NCBI GenBank assembly: GCA_048594975.1
Contig: JBMDXQ010000011.1
Location: 1 to 64,000, forward strand
Reading direction: 5' to 3'
Length of the DNA: 64,000 nucleotides
Source: JBMDXB01 sp048594975
Lineage (GTDB): Bacteria > Acidobacteriota > Vicinamibacteria > Vicinamibacterales > 2-12-FULL-66-21
Both the position numbers and the translations under genes were made by a program. Shown here one piece after another: positions 33,676 through 42,846 of this stretch. The first letter of the stretch is position 1, and every line of letters starts with the position of its first letter. The notes beneath the pieces were generated by a model. That model did no database searches. It was not told where the DNA came from and worked only from the letters and a program-made list of their open reading frames with translations.

Positions 33676-36600
33676 CTACCAGAGAAACTTCACGCCGAAC
33701 TGCATGTCACGCGGCCCGAACAGCGTGTTGCTCGCCGTTGTCGGCTCGCCGAAATCAGGCAGCTCCGCCAGGTTCACCGTCACGAGGTTCGTCGCGACGC
33801 TGTAGCTGCTGCTCACGACCCGATACTTGTTCGTGTCGAATCCCGTGTAGTTGACGGTGTTGAACAGGTTGAACGCTTCCCAGAGCAGCTGGACCTGCCG
33901 GCGGCCACCCAGGTCGAAGCGCTTCGAGATACGCAGGTCGAACGTCTTGCGCCCGTCACGCCGGAACCCGTTGCGCGTGTCGAACGGCGAGCGGCTCGAG
34001 GCGCCGCTGCCGTTGGTCGTGAAGGTCGCCGTCGCGCCCGTGGCGGACGAGACGCCGCCGTTGATGTTGGCCGTCAGCGGCAGGCCGCTCTCGAACGTGC
34101 CGGTCCCTCCGATCTGGATCCCGTACAGGTAGTCGGGCGCGTAGTGGAAGCTGGCCACGAAGCGGTGGCGCCGGTCGAACGCCGACGGCCCTCGTTCGAG
34201 CTCGATGTCCCGCGGGTCGTACATCGTCGAGAAGTTCGAGATGAACGTGGTGGAGTTCTGGCCCGTGTCCTCGGACTTCGACAGCGTGTAGTTGGCGTTG
34301 AACAGGAAGCCGCGGCTGAAGCGCTTGTTGGCCTGGAGGACGAGTGCGTGGTACGTCGACTCGACGATGTCGGCCACGGCGATGGCGTTGTTGATGGAGG
34401 GGTCGGGGCGGGGTCCACGATAGAAGGGGAACGTACCGCGGCTGGCGCCGTCCACGAAGTACTCGACCGTGGCGTTCGGCTCGGACAGGTTGGTGTCCGG
34501 GAAGGTCGGCAGGTGCCGACCCTGGCTGTTCAGGTACGACGCCGATACCGTGATGTCGGTCCCGATCAGCCGATCGACGGTGATCTCCGACATGTAGATC
34601 GTGGGCCGCTGCAGATCCTCGTCGAGGTACTGGATCGACGGGCGCGCCCCGGTGCCTGAGGGCGGAGCATCGAAGACGTTCGGATACTGCGGCGCGCCCG
34701 GCGACGTCGGCCCGAAGCTGTAGGTCGCGAACGTCACGGCGTTGTTGGTGAGCGCGCTCGAGATGACGCTGTTGCTCGAGCGCCCGTAGTAGACGCCCCA
34801 GCCGCCGCGGACGACGGTCCGGTGACTGCCGTCGACGTCGTAGGTGAAGCCAACGCGCGGACCGAAGTTGTTGGTGTCCTGGTTGAAGCGCGTCGTCGCC
34901 GGATAGTCGGGGTTGCCGGTGAACGTCAGATCGCGCACCTCAGTGTCACCCGGCTGCGGGAACTGCTGGTACTCCCAGCGTACGCCGAGGTTCAGCGTCA
35001 GCCGGCTGTTCAAACGCCACGTGTCCTGCACGAACACGTTGTAGTCAGTCGTCGTGAAGAACACGTCCCCGGCAAAGCCGGAACCGCGCAGGTCGAACGC
35101 CTGTGTGTACGAGGTGTAGTGCCGGCGGTCCATGGTCCCGCCGGTCAACACGGGCGTGCAGCCGCCCGCTTCGGCAGGGCAGTCCTGCGCGAGCGCGTTC
35201 AGGCTCGAATACGCGTACACGCCGCCGCCCTGGAACAGGTTGACGAGGTTCTCGCGGACGTAGTTGACGTCCACGCCCGCCTTGACGCTGTGCGCGCCGT
35301 TGTACCACGTCACGTTGTCGATGAACTGGAACCGCTTCTCGTCCGGGTACTTCGGCCGGGGCAGGAAGTTCGGCATGCCGAACCCGATCCCGCCCGAGAT
35401 GGTCGTGCTCGGCCCCTGCCCGTTCGGTTCCTGCGCTTCGAAGTCGCGGCCGATCTGCACACGCGCCTCGTTCAGCCAGCGCTGGGACAGCACCGTATTC
35501 AACGTCACGAGCGCGAAGTCGGTCTTGACGATGTCCTTGCCGTTCGCGGACTCGGCGACGGTGATTACCGGCTGAGTCTGGATGCCGCTCGGCGAATCCC
35601 AGCGGTGCAGGTTGTACTGGACCGACAGGTTGTGCTTCGTGCTGAGGGCGGCGTCGACCTTGCCGAGGAAGATCGTGTTGTTGCCCTCCCGCGGGAAGAA
35701 GCCGCGCAGGCCATGGAAGTACGCGGCCGTGGCCGCGCAGCCCGGCGCCGTGCAGCTCGCCGGCGCCGTGCCGTCATCGTTGATGAACGACGGGGTCGAC
35801 GTGCGAACGAGGTACGGGAAGTCGCGGACCTGCTGGTCGAAATTCACGAAGTAGAACGTGCGATCGCGCTGGATCGGGCCGCCCGCGCTGACGCCGAACT
35901 GCTGGCGGCGCTCGTCGGGCCGCGGCAGCCGCTCGCCGCTGCGCGTGTCGATCGGGTGGAACGGGTCGCTCGCGGTGAACGCGTCGTCGCGGAGGAAGTA
36001 GAATGCCTCGCCGCGCATCATGTTGGTGCCGGACCTGGTCACGGCGTTCACCGTGCCCCCCGCGGCGCGGCCGAACTCCGCCGAGAAGTTGCTGATGCCC
36101 ACCTGGAACTCGCGGATCGCCGCCTGGCTGATCGTGTAGGAGACGCGGGTCCGGCCGCGCGCCTCGGAGAAGAACGCCTGGTTGTTGTCGGCGCCGTCCA
36201 CCGTGTTGTTGTTGTAGAGGCCGGAGACGCCGCGGTAGCTGACCAGGCCGAAGTTGCCGTCGTTGGTCACCGCCGGGCCGAGCAGGACGAAGTTGTCCCA
36301 GCGGCGGCCGTTGATCGGCAGGTTCGCGATCGCGTCCTCGCCGACGACATGGCCGACGTCGGTGCGCGCAGTGTCGATGATCGGCGTCTCGCCCGTGACG
36401 GTCACGGCCTCGGCGAGACCGGCGGGACGCATGGCCACGTCCACCGGCTGCGTCTGGCCGACGAGCACGCGCACGTTGCCCACCGGCGCTGCCTCGAAGC
36501 CGGCGAGCGCGACGCTCACCTCGTAGATGCCTGGCTGGAGCGCGGTCGCGCGGTACCGTCCCGTCTCGTCGGTGGTCAGTTCGCGCGAGAGGTTCGTCTC

Positions 36601-36759
36601 GACGTTCTTCACCACGACGGTGGCGCCGGGAATCACCGCGCCGGTCGTGTCCGTGACCACGCCTTCGATCGTGCCGGTCGCCGCCGTCTGTGCAGCGGCC
36701 GCGGCGGAAAACGCGACGATCGCGGCGCACGCGGCGAGACATCGGATCCAGGTGCCCAT
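33676..36759 (-). CDS. TonB-dependent receptor, Oar-like
   Basis: A 1027-residue outer-membrane protein. Signal peptide (CLAACAAIVAFSAAAAAQ), N-terminal carboxypeptidase-regulatory-like domain (GTIEGVVTDTTGAVIPGATV, about residues 29-115), plug domain (about 125-245: LPINGRRWDNFVLLGPAV, YNNNTVDGADNNQAFF, REFQVGISNFSAEFGRAAGG) and a 22-stranded barrel ending in an aromatic residue (MQFGVKFLW), the usual outer-membrane C-terminal signal. Oar-like receptors import or export large substrates, or take part in protein secretion; the ligand is unknown. The ATG at 36759 has GGAGGT upstream. It is divergent from a second receptor. Confidence 0.92.
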   Translation of the reverse strand: MGTWIRCLAACAAIVAFSAAAAAQTAATGTIEGVVTDTTGAVIPGATVVVKNVETNLSRELTTDETGRYRATALQPGIYEVSVALAGFEAAPVGNVRVLVGQTQPVDVAMRPAGLAEAVTVTGETPIIDTARTDVGHVVGEDAIANLPINGRRWDNFVLLGPAVTNDGNFGLVSYRGVSGLYNNNTVDGADNNQAFFSEARGRTRVSYTISQAAIREFQVGISNFSAEFGRAAGGTVNAVTRSGTNMMRGEAFYFLRDDAFTASDPFHPIDTRSGERLPRPDERRQQFGVSAGGPIQRDRTFYFVNFDQQVRDFPYLVRTSTPSFINDDGTAPASCTAPGCAATAAYFHGLRGFFPREGNNTIFLGKVDAALSTKHNLSVQYNLHRWDSPSGIQTQPVITVAESANGKDIVKTDFALVTLNTVLSQRWLNEARVQIGRDFEAQEPNGQGPSTTISGGIGFGMPNFLPRPKYPDEKRFQFIDNVTWYNGAHSVKAGVDVNYVRENLVNLFQGGGVYAYSSLNALAQDCPAEAGGCTPVLTGGTMDRRHYTSYTQAFDLRGSGFAGDVFFTTTDYNVFVQDTWRLNSRLTLNLGVRWEYQQFPQPGDTEVRDLTFTGNPDYPATTRFNQDTNNFGPRVGFTYDVDGSHRTVVRGGWGVYYGRSSNSVISSALTNNAVTFATYSFGPTSPGAPQYPNVFDAPPSGTGARPSIQYLDEDLQRPTIYMSEITVDRLIGTDITVSASYLNSQGRHLPTFPDTNLSEPNATVEYFVDGASRGTFPFYRGPRPDPSINNAIAVADIVESTYHALVLQANKRFSRGFLFNANYTLSKSEDTGQNSTTFISNFSTMYDPRDIELERGPSAFDRRHRFVASFHYAPDYLYGIQIGGTGTFESGLPLTANINGGVSSATGATATFTTNGSGASSRSPFDTRNGFRRDGRKTFDLRISKRFDLGGRRQVQLLWEAFNLFNTVNYTGFDTNKYRVVSSSYSVATNLVTVNLAELPDFGEPTTASNTLFGPRDMQFGVKFLW

Positions 36760-36859
36760 GCGGTGACCTCCGAAGGTCGATCCAATCAATGTGAGCATGG
36801 CGTTCAAAAAGGCGAATCGCCAGGAAGTAACGGCGCCGGAATCAAAGGGAATGTGGGGC

Positions 36860-36888
36860 TTGAGCCTAGCACAGGAGGGGGGTATTCT
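36860..36888 (+). promoter_or_regulatory. Putative promoter of the second TonB receptor gene
   Basis: TTGAGC (36860-36865) and TATTCT (36883-36888) are spaced by 17 nt. A start near 36895 gives a leader of about 120 nt before the ATG at 37017. Confidence 0.5.
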
Positions 36889-37016
36889 CGATCTGTGCCG
36901 CGCGACGCGCGCGTGGCGGGAATTTGCCTGCCCGGCGGACCGATTTCAGCTATCCTTTTCCCACCGGACACTCCCAGCCCTTGAAGCCCGTCTCAGATCT
37001 CCTGGAGCCCAACCGC

Positions 37017-40000
37017 ATGACGTGCAAAAACTCCGCCCTCCTTGCCTGCTTTGTCGGCTTCGCCTGGCTCGCCGGGCCGGCGTTCGCGCAAGGCGTCACC
37101 ACCGGCGCGCTCGGCGGCCGCGTGCTCGACGCCCAGCAGCAGCCCGTGGCCGGCGCGAGCGTGATCGCGATCCACGTGCCCTCGGGCACGACCTACGAAG
37201 CGACGACGCGCGCCGACGGCCGCTTCAGCATCCCGGGCATGCGCGTCGGCGGGCCGTACTCGGTGACGGTGGCGCCGGCCGGCGGTGGCGCCGGCGGCTT
37301 CGAGCCGCAGACTCAGGACGACATCACGGTCAACCTGGGCGTCGCCACCGATCTCGACTTCGTCGTGCGATCGATCGCCGTCGAGGTGACGGTCATGGCC
37401 GAGAAGTCGGACGCGGTGTTCAGCTCGGAGCGCACCGGCGCGGCCACCGCGATCAGCCGCGAGTCGCTGGCCTCGCTGCCGACGATCACGGGGCGGCTGG
37501 AGAACATCACGCGCCTCACCCCGCAGCAGGGCGGCAACATGTCGTTTGCCGGCCAGGACAATCGCCTGAACAACATCACCGTCGACGGCGCCGCGTTCAA
37601 CAACTCGTTCGGCCTGCGGAATACGCCGGGCGAGACGTCGGGCGTCGCGCCGATCTCGCTGCAGGCCATCGAGCAGGTGCAGGTGAGCGTGGCGCCGTTC
37701 GACGTGCGCCAGGGGAATTTCGTCGGCGCCGGCGTGAACACCGTCACCCGCAGCGGGACGAATGAGTACCGGGGCTCGTTCTACCACCAGATGCGCGACA
37801 ACGATCTGGTGGGGACGAAGGCGAAGAGCGAGACGGACAACGTCAACCCCGGCACGTTCAACTACCGCAACACCGGCGGCTTCGCCGGTGGCCCGATCGT
37901 CAGGAACACGGCGTTCTTCTTCGGCAACTACGAGGACGAGTCGCTCGAGACGCCGGGGACGACGTTCCGGGCGAACAACGGCGGCGAGCCGGTCACCGGC
38001 AGCGTGACGCGCGTGCTGAAGTCGGACCTCGACGCGCTCAGCAGTTACCTGCGCTCGAACTTCGACTACGAGCCCGGCCCGTATCAGGACTACCCGTTCT
38101 TCGTTCCCGCGAAGCGCTTCCTCGGCCGCGGCGACTACAACCTCAACGAAAAGAACAAGATCATGTTCCGTTACCAGCACCTGGATTCGAGCAGCGACAC
38201 GCTGATGTCGAACTCCTCCTCGCTGGGGCTCGGCAACCGCCGCACGAACACCAACGCGCTGAACTTCGCGAACTCGAACTACCTGATTCTGGAGAACATC
38301 CGCACCACGTCCGGCGAGTGGAACTCCGTCCTCGGCAGCTCGATGGCCAACAGCCTGCTGATGACGTTCAGCAAGCACGACGAGAGCCGCGGCGACGTCG
38401 GCAAGCTGTTCCCGATGGTGGACATCCTGAACGCGCCGGGCGGGACGGTCTACACCTCGTTCGGCTCCGAGCCGTTCACGCCCAACAACGAGCTCCGCTA
38501 CCAGAGCTTCATCGTCAAGAACGACTTCACGAAGTACACCGCGAAGCACACGCTGACCTTCGGCGGCAGCTACGAAGCGTACGAGTCGGAGAACGTCTTC
38601 TTCCCCGGGAAGCAGAGCATCTACGTCTACAACTCCCTGCAGGATTTCTACACCGACGCGAACGGCTATCTCGCGAACCCGAACCGAACGGAATCGCCCG
38701 TCACCCTGCGCCGGTTCCAGGTGCGGTGGACCAACATTCCCGGCCAGGAGAAGCCGATCCAGCCGCTCGAGGTCGGCTACACGAGCCTCTACGCGCAGGA
38801 CAACTGGCGGGTCCGAAGCAACCTGACCGTCAATGCCGGCCTGCGGGCCGACGTGGCCTCGTTCGCCAATACCGGGTACGCCAACCCGAATGCCGACGCG
38901 CTGACGTTCCGTGACGAGAGCGGCGCCGCCGTGCAGTATTCGACGGCGAAACTGCCAGACGCCAGCCCGCTATGGTCGCCGCGGCTCGGGTTCAACTGGG
39001 ACGTGAACAGCGATCGCACGACGCAGCTGCGGGGCGGGACCGGCGTGTTCACCGGCAAGCCGGCCTTCGTGTGGATCTCCAATCAGATCGGCAACACCGG
39101 CGTGCTGACCGGCTTCGAGCAGGCCGACAACACCACATTCCGACCCTTCCACCCGGATCCGGAACACTACAAGCCGTCCTCGGTGACCGGCGCCCCGGCC
39201 TCATCGTACGAGCTGGCGCTGACCGATCCGGAGTTCCGGTTTCCGCAGACGTGGCGCACGAACGTCGCGGTGGATCGCCGCCTGCCGTGGGGCTGGAGCG
39301 GCACTGTCGAGTACATGTACAACCGCGATCTGAACGGGATCTACTACATCAACGCGAACCTGCCGGCGCCGCAGACGGCGTTTGCCGGTGCGGACGCGCG
39401 CCCGCGCTGGACGTCGAACCGGATTCACTCGAACGTCTCGAACGCGATCGTCCTCAAGAACCAGGACGTCGGCCGGTCGTGGAACTTCGCCGCGTCCGCC
39501 GAGCGCGCGCTGCGCGACGGCTTCTGGGTCAAGACGGCCTACAGCTACGGCGAGTCGAAGAACACGGTCGACCCGGGCTCGATCGCGTTCGGCTCGTGGA
39601 ACAACAACCAGCACCCCGGCGATCCGAACCTGCCGCCGCTGGCGTACTCCGCCTATTCACCGGGGCACCGGTTCTTCCTGGCCGCCTCGTACCGCAAGGA
39701 GTACTTCAGCTTCGGAGGGACCACGCTTTCGGTGTTCTGGGAGTCGTTCACGGGCGGCAACAACAGCTATACCTACGCGACGGACGTGAACGGCGACGGC
39801 GGGACGAGCAACGACCTGATCTACATCCCGCGCAGCGTGGACGAGATGAACTTCACCCAGTTCCCCTCCGGTGGCCACACCTTCACGGCGGCGGAGCAGG
39901 CCGCGGCGTGGGAGGCGTACATCCAGCAGGATGCCTACCTGCGCGAGCACCGTGGTGAGTACGCGCAGCGCGGCGCGGTGTTCCTGCCGTTGATCCATCG

Positions 40001-40304
40001 CATGGACTTCAGCGTGCAGCAGGACATCTTCAGCGACCTGGCGGGACGGCGCCATGCCTTCCAGTTCCGCGTGGATATGCTCAACTTCCTGAACATGCTG
40101 AACAACGACTGGGGCGTCGGCTGGCGCATGGTGCACAACCAGCCGCTGACCAACGCCGGCGCCGACTCGCAGGGGCGCGTGACCTACCGGTTGCGCATCC
40201 CCGATCCCACCACGAACGAGTTGATGTCGAAGACGTTTGAGCCCACTGCGGGGCTTGGTGACGTCTGGCGTCTCCAGTTCTCGCTTCGGTACTCGTTCAA
40301 CTAA
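37017..40304 (+). CDS. TonB-dependent receptor, Oar-like
   Basis: A 1095-residue outer-membrane protein: signal peptide (SALLACFVGFAWLAGPAFAQ), regulatory-like beta-sandwich (GALGGRVLDAQQQPVAGASV, about residues 27-120), plug (about 130-260: LASLPTITGRLENITRLTPQ, NNITVDGAAFNNSFGLR, QVQVSVAPFDVRQGNFVGAG) and a long barrel with terminal strand VWRLQFSLRYSFN ending in aromatic-x-Asn. It is the Myxococcus Oar-like subgroup more clearly than its neighbour (FDVRQGNF..AGVN motif). ATG at 37017, with TGGAG about 9 nt upstream. A hairpin terminator follows its stop. Ligand unknown. Confidence 0.92.
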   Translation: MTCKNSALLACFVGFAWLAGPAFAQGVTTGALGGRVLDAQQQPVAGASVIAIHVPSGTTYEATTRADGRFSIPGMRVGGPYSVTVAPAGGGAGGFEPQTQDDITVNLGVATDLDFVVRSIAVEVTVMAEKSDAVFSSERTGAATAISRESLASLPTITGRLENITRLTPQQGGNMSFAGQDNRLNNITVDGAAFNNSFGLRNTPGETSGVAPISLQAIEQVQVSVAPFDVRQGNFVGAGVNTVTRSGTNEYRGSFYHQMRDNDLVGTKAKSETDNVNPGTFNYRNTGGFAGGPIVRNTAFFFGNYEDESLETPGTTFRANNGGEPVTGSVTRVLKSDLDALSSYLRSNFDYEPGPYQDYPFFVPAKRFLGRGDYNLNEKNKIMFRYQHLDSSSDTLMSNSSSLGLGNRRTNTNALNFANSNYLILENIRTTSGEWNSVLGSSMANSLLMTFSKHDESRGDVGKLFPMVDILNAPGGTVYTSFGSEPFTPNNELRYQSFIVKNDFTKYTAKHTLTFGGSYEAYESENVFFPGKQSIYVYNSLQDFYTDANGYLANPNRTESPVTLRRFQVRWTNIPGQEKPIQPLEVGYTSLYAQDNWRVRSNLTVNAGLRADVASFANTGYANPNADALTFRDESGAAVQYSTAKLPDASPLWSPRLGFNWDVNSDRTTQLRGGTGVFTGKPAFVWISNQIGNTGVLTGFEQADNTTFRPFHPDPEHYKPSSVTGAPASSYELALTDPEFRFPQTWRTNVAVDRRLPWGWSGTVEYMYNRDLNGIYYINANLPAPQTAFAGADARPRWTSNRIHSNVSNAIVLKNQDVGRSWNFAASAERALRDGFWVKTAYSYGESKNTVDPGSIAFGSWNNNQHPGDPNLPPLAYSAYSPGHRFFLAASYRKEYFSFGGTTLSVFWESFTGGNNSYTYATDVNGDGGTSNDLIYIPRSVDEMNFTQFPSGGHTFTAAEQAAAWEAYIQQDAYLREHRGEYAQRGAVFLPLIHRMDFSVQQDIFSDLAGRRHAFQFRVDMLNFLNMLNNDWGVGWRMVHNQPLTNAGADSQGRVTYRLRIPDPTTNELMSKTFEPTAGLGDVWRLQFSLRYSFN

Positions 40305-40313
40305 AGGCCGTCG

Positions 40314-40345
40314 AAGCCCCGGGGCTTGCTCGAGCCCCGGGCTTT
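40314..40345 (+). terminator. Hairpin terminator after the TonB receptor gene
   Basis: AAGCCCCGGGGCT (40314-40326) pairs with AGCCCCGGGCTT (40333-40344) with one bulged C and a 6-nt loop, ending in TTTCT. It starts 10 nt after the stop codon. Confidence 0.75.
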
Positions 40346-40373
40346 CTGCAGCGATACTCCCGGCCCCGCACCA

Positions 40374-40407
40374 CCCAACTGCCGGCTGCCGGAAACTGGC
40401 AGTTGGG
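40374..40407. repeat. CCCAACTGCC hairpin repeat
   Basis: CCCAACTGCC (40374-40383) is perfectly complementary to GGCAGTTGGG (40398-40407). The same 10-mer occurs again at 42792-42801 after the D,D-carboxypeptidase gene, so it is a small dispersed word. Confidence 0.5.
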
Positions 40408-40739
40408 AATCAGGCGCTGTTCGTTCCCCACGAGTTGCCTGTTGCCTTCGGCCTTTCGGGACTCCTGGGGGGATTGACGGATTTCCTCATTTTGGCAGGC
40501 GGAAGTCGTCCGTTCGGCAGTCTTTTACCCCTCGGCGACAGCGCGGGTGCAGGCGGTCGCGTCGCCGAGGTGGTGAGCGGTCCCTCTCGGTGGCGGATGA
40601 AATTAGAGCGCCAGCTTCGGTCTCGAAGATCTCGAGACAATCGGGGAGTGAAAGAAAGAAAAGGGCCACCCGGCCGGCGTTGCGCCGGGCGAAAACGTAA
40701 GAACCGCGAGGGTTCACCGCCCGAGCGCATCGAGCGGGG

Positions 40740-40943
40740 TTACGACGCTCTCGCGGACAGCACGCTCACGCCAAATCGCGCCGGCGCCAGCGTGTGGTTC
40801 CGACGGTGCGACGGGTGATCGCAGCTGGCACCCTTCTCCTCGACGTACGTCACCTCGCGATTCGTCGCGATCTCGCGGTAACGGCCAGTCACGCAACCGC
40901 AGCCGAGCGTCGTAAAGCCGAGGAGCCTGACGAGGCTCATCAT
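40740..40943 (-). CDS. Possible small lipoprotein, unknown function
   Basis: A 67-residue protein beginning MMSLVRLLGFTTLGCGCVTG, a short hydrophobic lead ending in a Cys that could be lipidated (TLGC is a weak lipobox), followed by RYREIATNREVTYVEEKGAS and CDHPSHRRNHTLAPARFGVS. GGAG lies about 7 nt before the ATG at 40943. No family recognised. It is supported by the ribosome site and lead peptide only, in an otherwise gene-poor 1.4-kb stretch. Confidence 0.4.
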   Translation of the reverse strand: MMSLVRLLGFTTLGCGCVTGRYREIATNREVTYVEEKGASCDHPSHRRNHTLAPARFGVSVLSARAS

Positions 40944-41598
40944 GGAACGTCTCCACTGGCTGTCGAGCAATTCCTGTACCGCAGAGGTGGGTTCCTCACC
41001 GAGCGAAAAGCGGCGTGATTTCGTGCGCAGTCTGCCGGGAAACGCATCCTGTTTGAATGTGGCACACCAATGGGTTGGATTTGGGATCGGCGGTCGCGTC
41101 CGTCGTTGCCGTTGGTGAAACGTCGGACGCGCAGCCGCCGGGACGGACCGCTCTGGGGACGAACGCACTTGAAGCGCCGCCAGGAGGAAGTCGCTGGCGA
41201 TGCCCGCGTTTCGCAGCACGGGGGTGCGGTAGGCGGAAGATCCGAGGGCCGACGCAGCGAGTGCCGGCGAGGCCGTGAGTTGCCGACGCGTTGACGGCAA
41301 CGGTGATGCGGGGTGATGCGGGATGGACGCCGCCATCGTCGCGTGGACCAGCCCGTTGAACACGGTAAGGTCCACGATCCGACCGTCCGCGCATCGTTTG
41401 CGCTTTGTCGGGGGCGAGTTCCGTCGTCGGTCAGGTGGGGGATCGGCTGTCGGGCGAACGGCTCGCGACCGAGATGTTAACGGAGGACAGTTGCGTGGAT
41501 AAGGCTGTGGTGTCTGGCTTGCATAACGCCCCGGCTACCAGGACGACGCTGCACGGGGGGCGCGATGGAGGACCAGAACGGCTGAGGTCTTTAAGTGG
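40944..41598. other. 655-bp region with no convincing gene
   Basis: Long overlapping minus-strand frames (40740-41375 and 40996-41394) share fragments such as VFNGLVHATMAASI and LTASPALAASALGSSAYRTP that change frame, suggesting a decayed membrane-protein gene, but I cannot name it. No repeats or hairpins stand out. Confidence 0.35.
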
Positions 41599-41627
41599 TT
41601 GCGCCCAGAACGGGTTACTGTTACACT
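41599..41627 (+). promoter_or_regulatory. Putative promoter of the D,D-carboxypeptidase gene
   Basis: TTGCGC (41599-41604) and TACACT (41622-41627) are separated by 17 nt. The same -35 hexamer and spacing occur at 59369. The start codon follows about 58 nt after the expected transcription start. Confidence 0.5.
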
Positions 41628-41690
41628 CGTGGCGTTCCACTCCTGACTGACGGTTGAATCCCAGCCAACCGGACTCGTAACGGAGGACTC

Positions 41691-42773
41691 GTGTCCGTAA
41701 TCAGCCCTCTGACGGTTGCCCGTGGCGCTGTGTTGCTGCTGGGACTGGCATTCTGCATGCCCGTGACCGCCGACGCCGGCCAGACCGGCCAGTCACGGTC
41801 GACGAGGTCGTCAAAGGTCACCCGGCCCAAGGCCAAGAAACCCACGTATTCGGCCCGCTCCTCGCGTGCACGCAAGGCACGCCTGGCGCGCGCCCGCGCC
41901 GCCGCCCGTGCCCGCGAGCAGGCGCGCCTCCGCCACCTGCGTGCCCTGCAGGAGGCGATGACGCCGCGGTACAAGACCGATGCCACCGGCTCGCTCGTCC
42001 CCGACGTCCGCGCCGCCGCCGCGATCATCTTCGATCCGGAGACCGGGCAGGTGCTGTGGGAGGAAAACGGCTCCGACCAGCGCTCCATTGCGAGCATCAC
42101 CAAGGTGATGACGGCAGTCGTCTTCATGGAGGACGACCCCGACCTGTCGCGTATGGTCACAATCGAGCGCGGCGACGTCTACGCCGCCTCCACCACCTAC
42201 CTTCGCGCCAACGAACGGGTGACGCTCGAAAACCTGCTGCACCTCACGCTCATCGCCTCCGACAACGCCGCGGCGCGCGCCCTGGCTCGGCTGTCGCACG
42301 GCGGCACCGCCGCCTTCATTGAGCGGATGAACGAGAAGGCGCTGGAGTTCGGCCTCGAGAACACGTCGTTTGCCGACCCGTCCGGCCTCAATCCCAACAA
42401 CCTGTCGTCGGCCTACGACCTCTCGCGGCTGATTACCTTCGCGGCCGCCGACGAGCGGATCGGCGCGATCATGCGCAAGGCGAGCCACGCGGTCAGCACC
42501 AGCCGGCGCACCATCACGATCAACAACACCAACCAGTTGGTGCGCAGCGGCGACGTCGGGACGATGGAGGTCATGGGCGGAAAGACCGGCTTCATCAGCA
42601 AGGCCGGGTACTGTCTGGCCACGTTGTTGCGGCTGCCGCAGACGAATCACCAGGTCGCGGTCGTCGTGCTCGGCGCGTCGTCGAACACCGGCCGCTTCTG
42701 GGAGACGCGGCACCTCTTCAACTGGCTGTCGGAAAAGGCCGCGGATCTGTTCGGCAAGGACCAGCAACAGTAA
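41691..42773 (+). CDS. D-alanyl-D-alanine carboxypeptidase/endopeptidase (S11 family)
   Basis: A 360-residue periplasmic penicillin-binding protein. After a signal peptide (ARGAVLLLGLAFCMPVTADA) comes an unusually basic Ala/Arg/Lys-rich segment of about 60 residues (RARKARLARARAAARAREQA), then the S11 catalytic domain: SITK (SxxK, about residue 131), SDN within LIASDNAAARALA (about 187) and KTG within MGGKTGF (about 297). It trims peptidoglycan stem peptides. The basic linker may bind the wall or be a coiled spacer. The start is GTG at 41691 with GGAGG 5 nt upstream. It is convergent with fdhE across a hairpin. Confidence 0.92.
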   Translation: MSVISPLTVARGAVLLLGLAFCMPVTADAGQTGQSRSTRSSKVTRPKAKKPTYSARSSRARKARLARARAAARAREQARLRHLRALQEAMTPRYKTDATGSLVPDVRAAAAIIFDPETGQVLWEENGSDQRSIASITKVMTAVVFMEDDPDLSRMVTIERGDVYAASTTYLRANERVTLENLLHLTLIASDNAAARALARLSHGGTAAFIERMNEKALEFGLENTSFADPSGLNPNNLSSAYDLSRLITFAAADERIGAIMRKASHAVSTSRRTITINNTNQLVRSGDVGTMEVMGGKTGFISKAGYCLATLLRLPQTNHQVAVVVLGASSNTGRFWETRHLFNWLSEKAADLFGKDQQQ

Positions 42774-42820
42774 GCCGCGACCGGATCAACTCCCAACTGC
42801 CAGGTTCCCGCAACCAGACG

Positions 42821-42845
42821 TAACACCCAAGCGGTTTGGGTGTTA
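42821..42845. terminator. Bidirectional hairpin terminator
   Basis: TAACACCCAA (42821-42830) pairs perfectly with TTGGGTGTTA (42836-42845) around a 5-nt loop, between the convergent D,D-carboxypeptidase and fdhE genes and abutting the fdhE stop. Confidence 0.7.
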
Positions 42846-42846
42846 T

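Noticed and set aside
34822..36984. 720-codon plus-strand frame opposite the first TonB receptor
   Set aside because: Shadow frame; the minus strand carries signal peptide, plug and barrel motifs.
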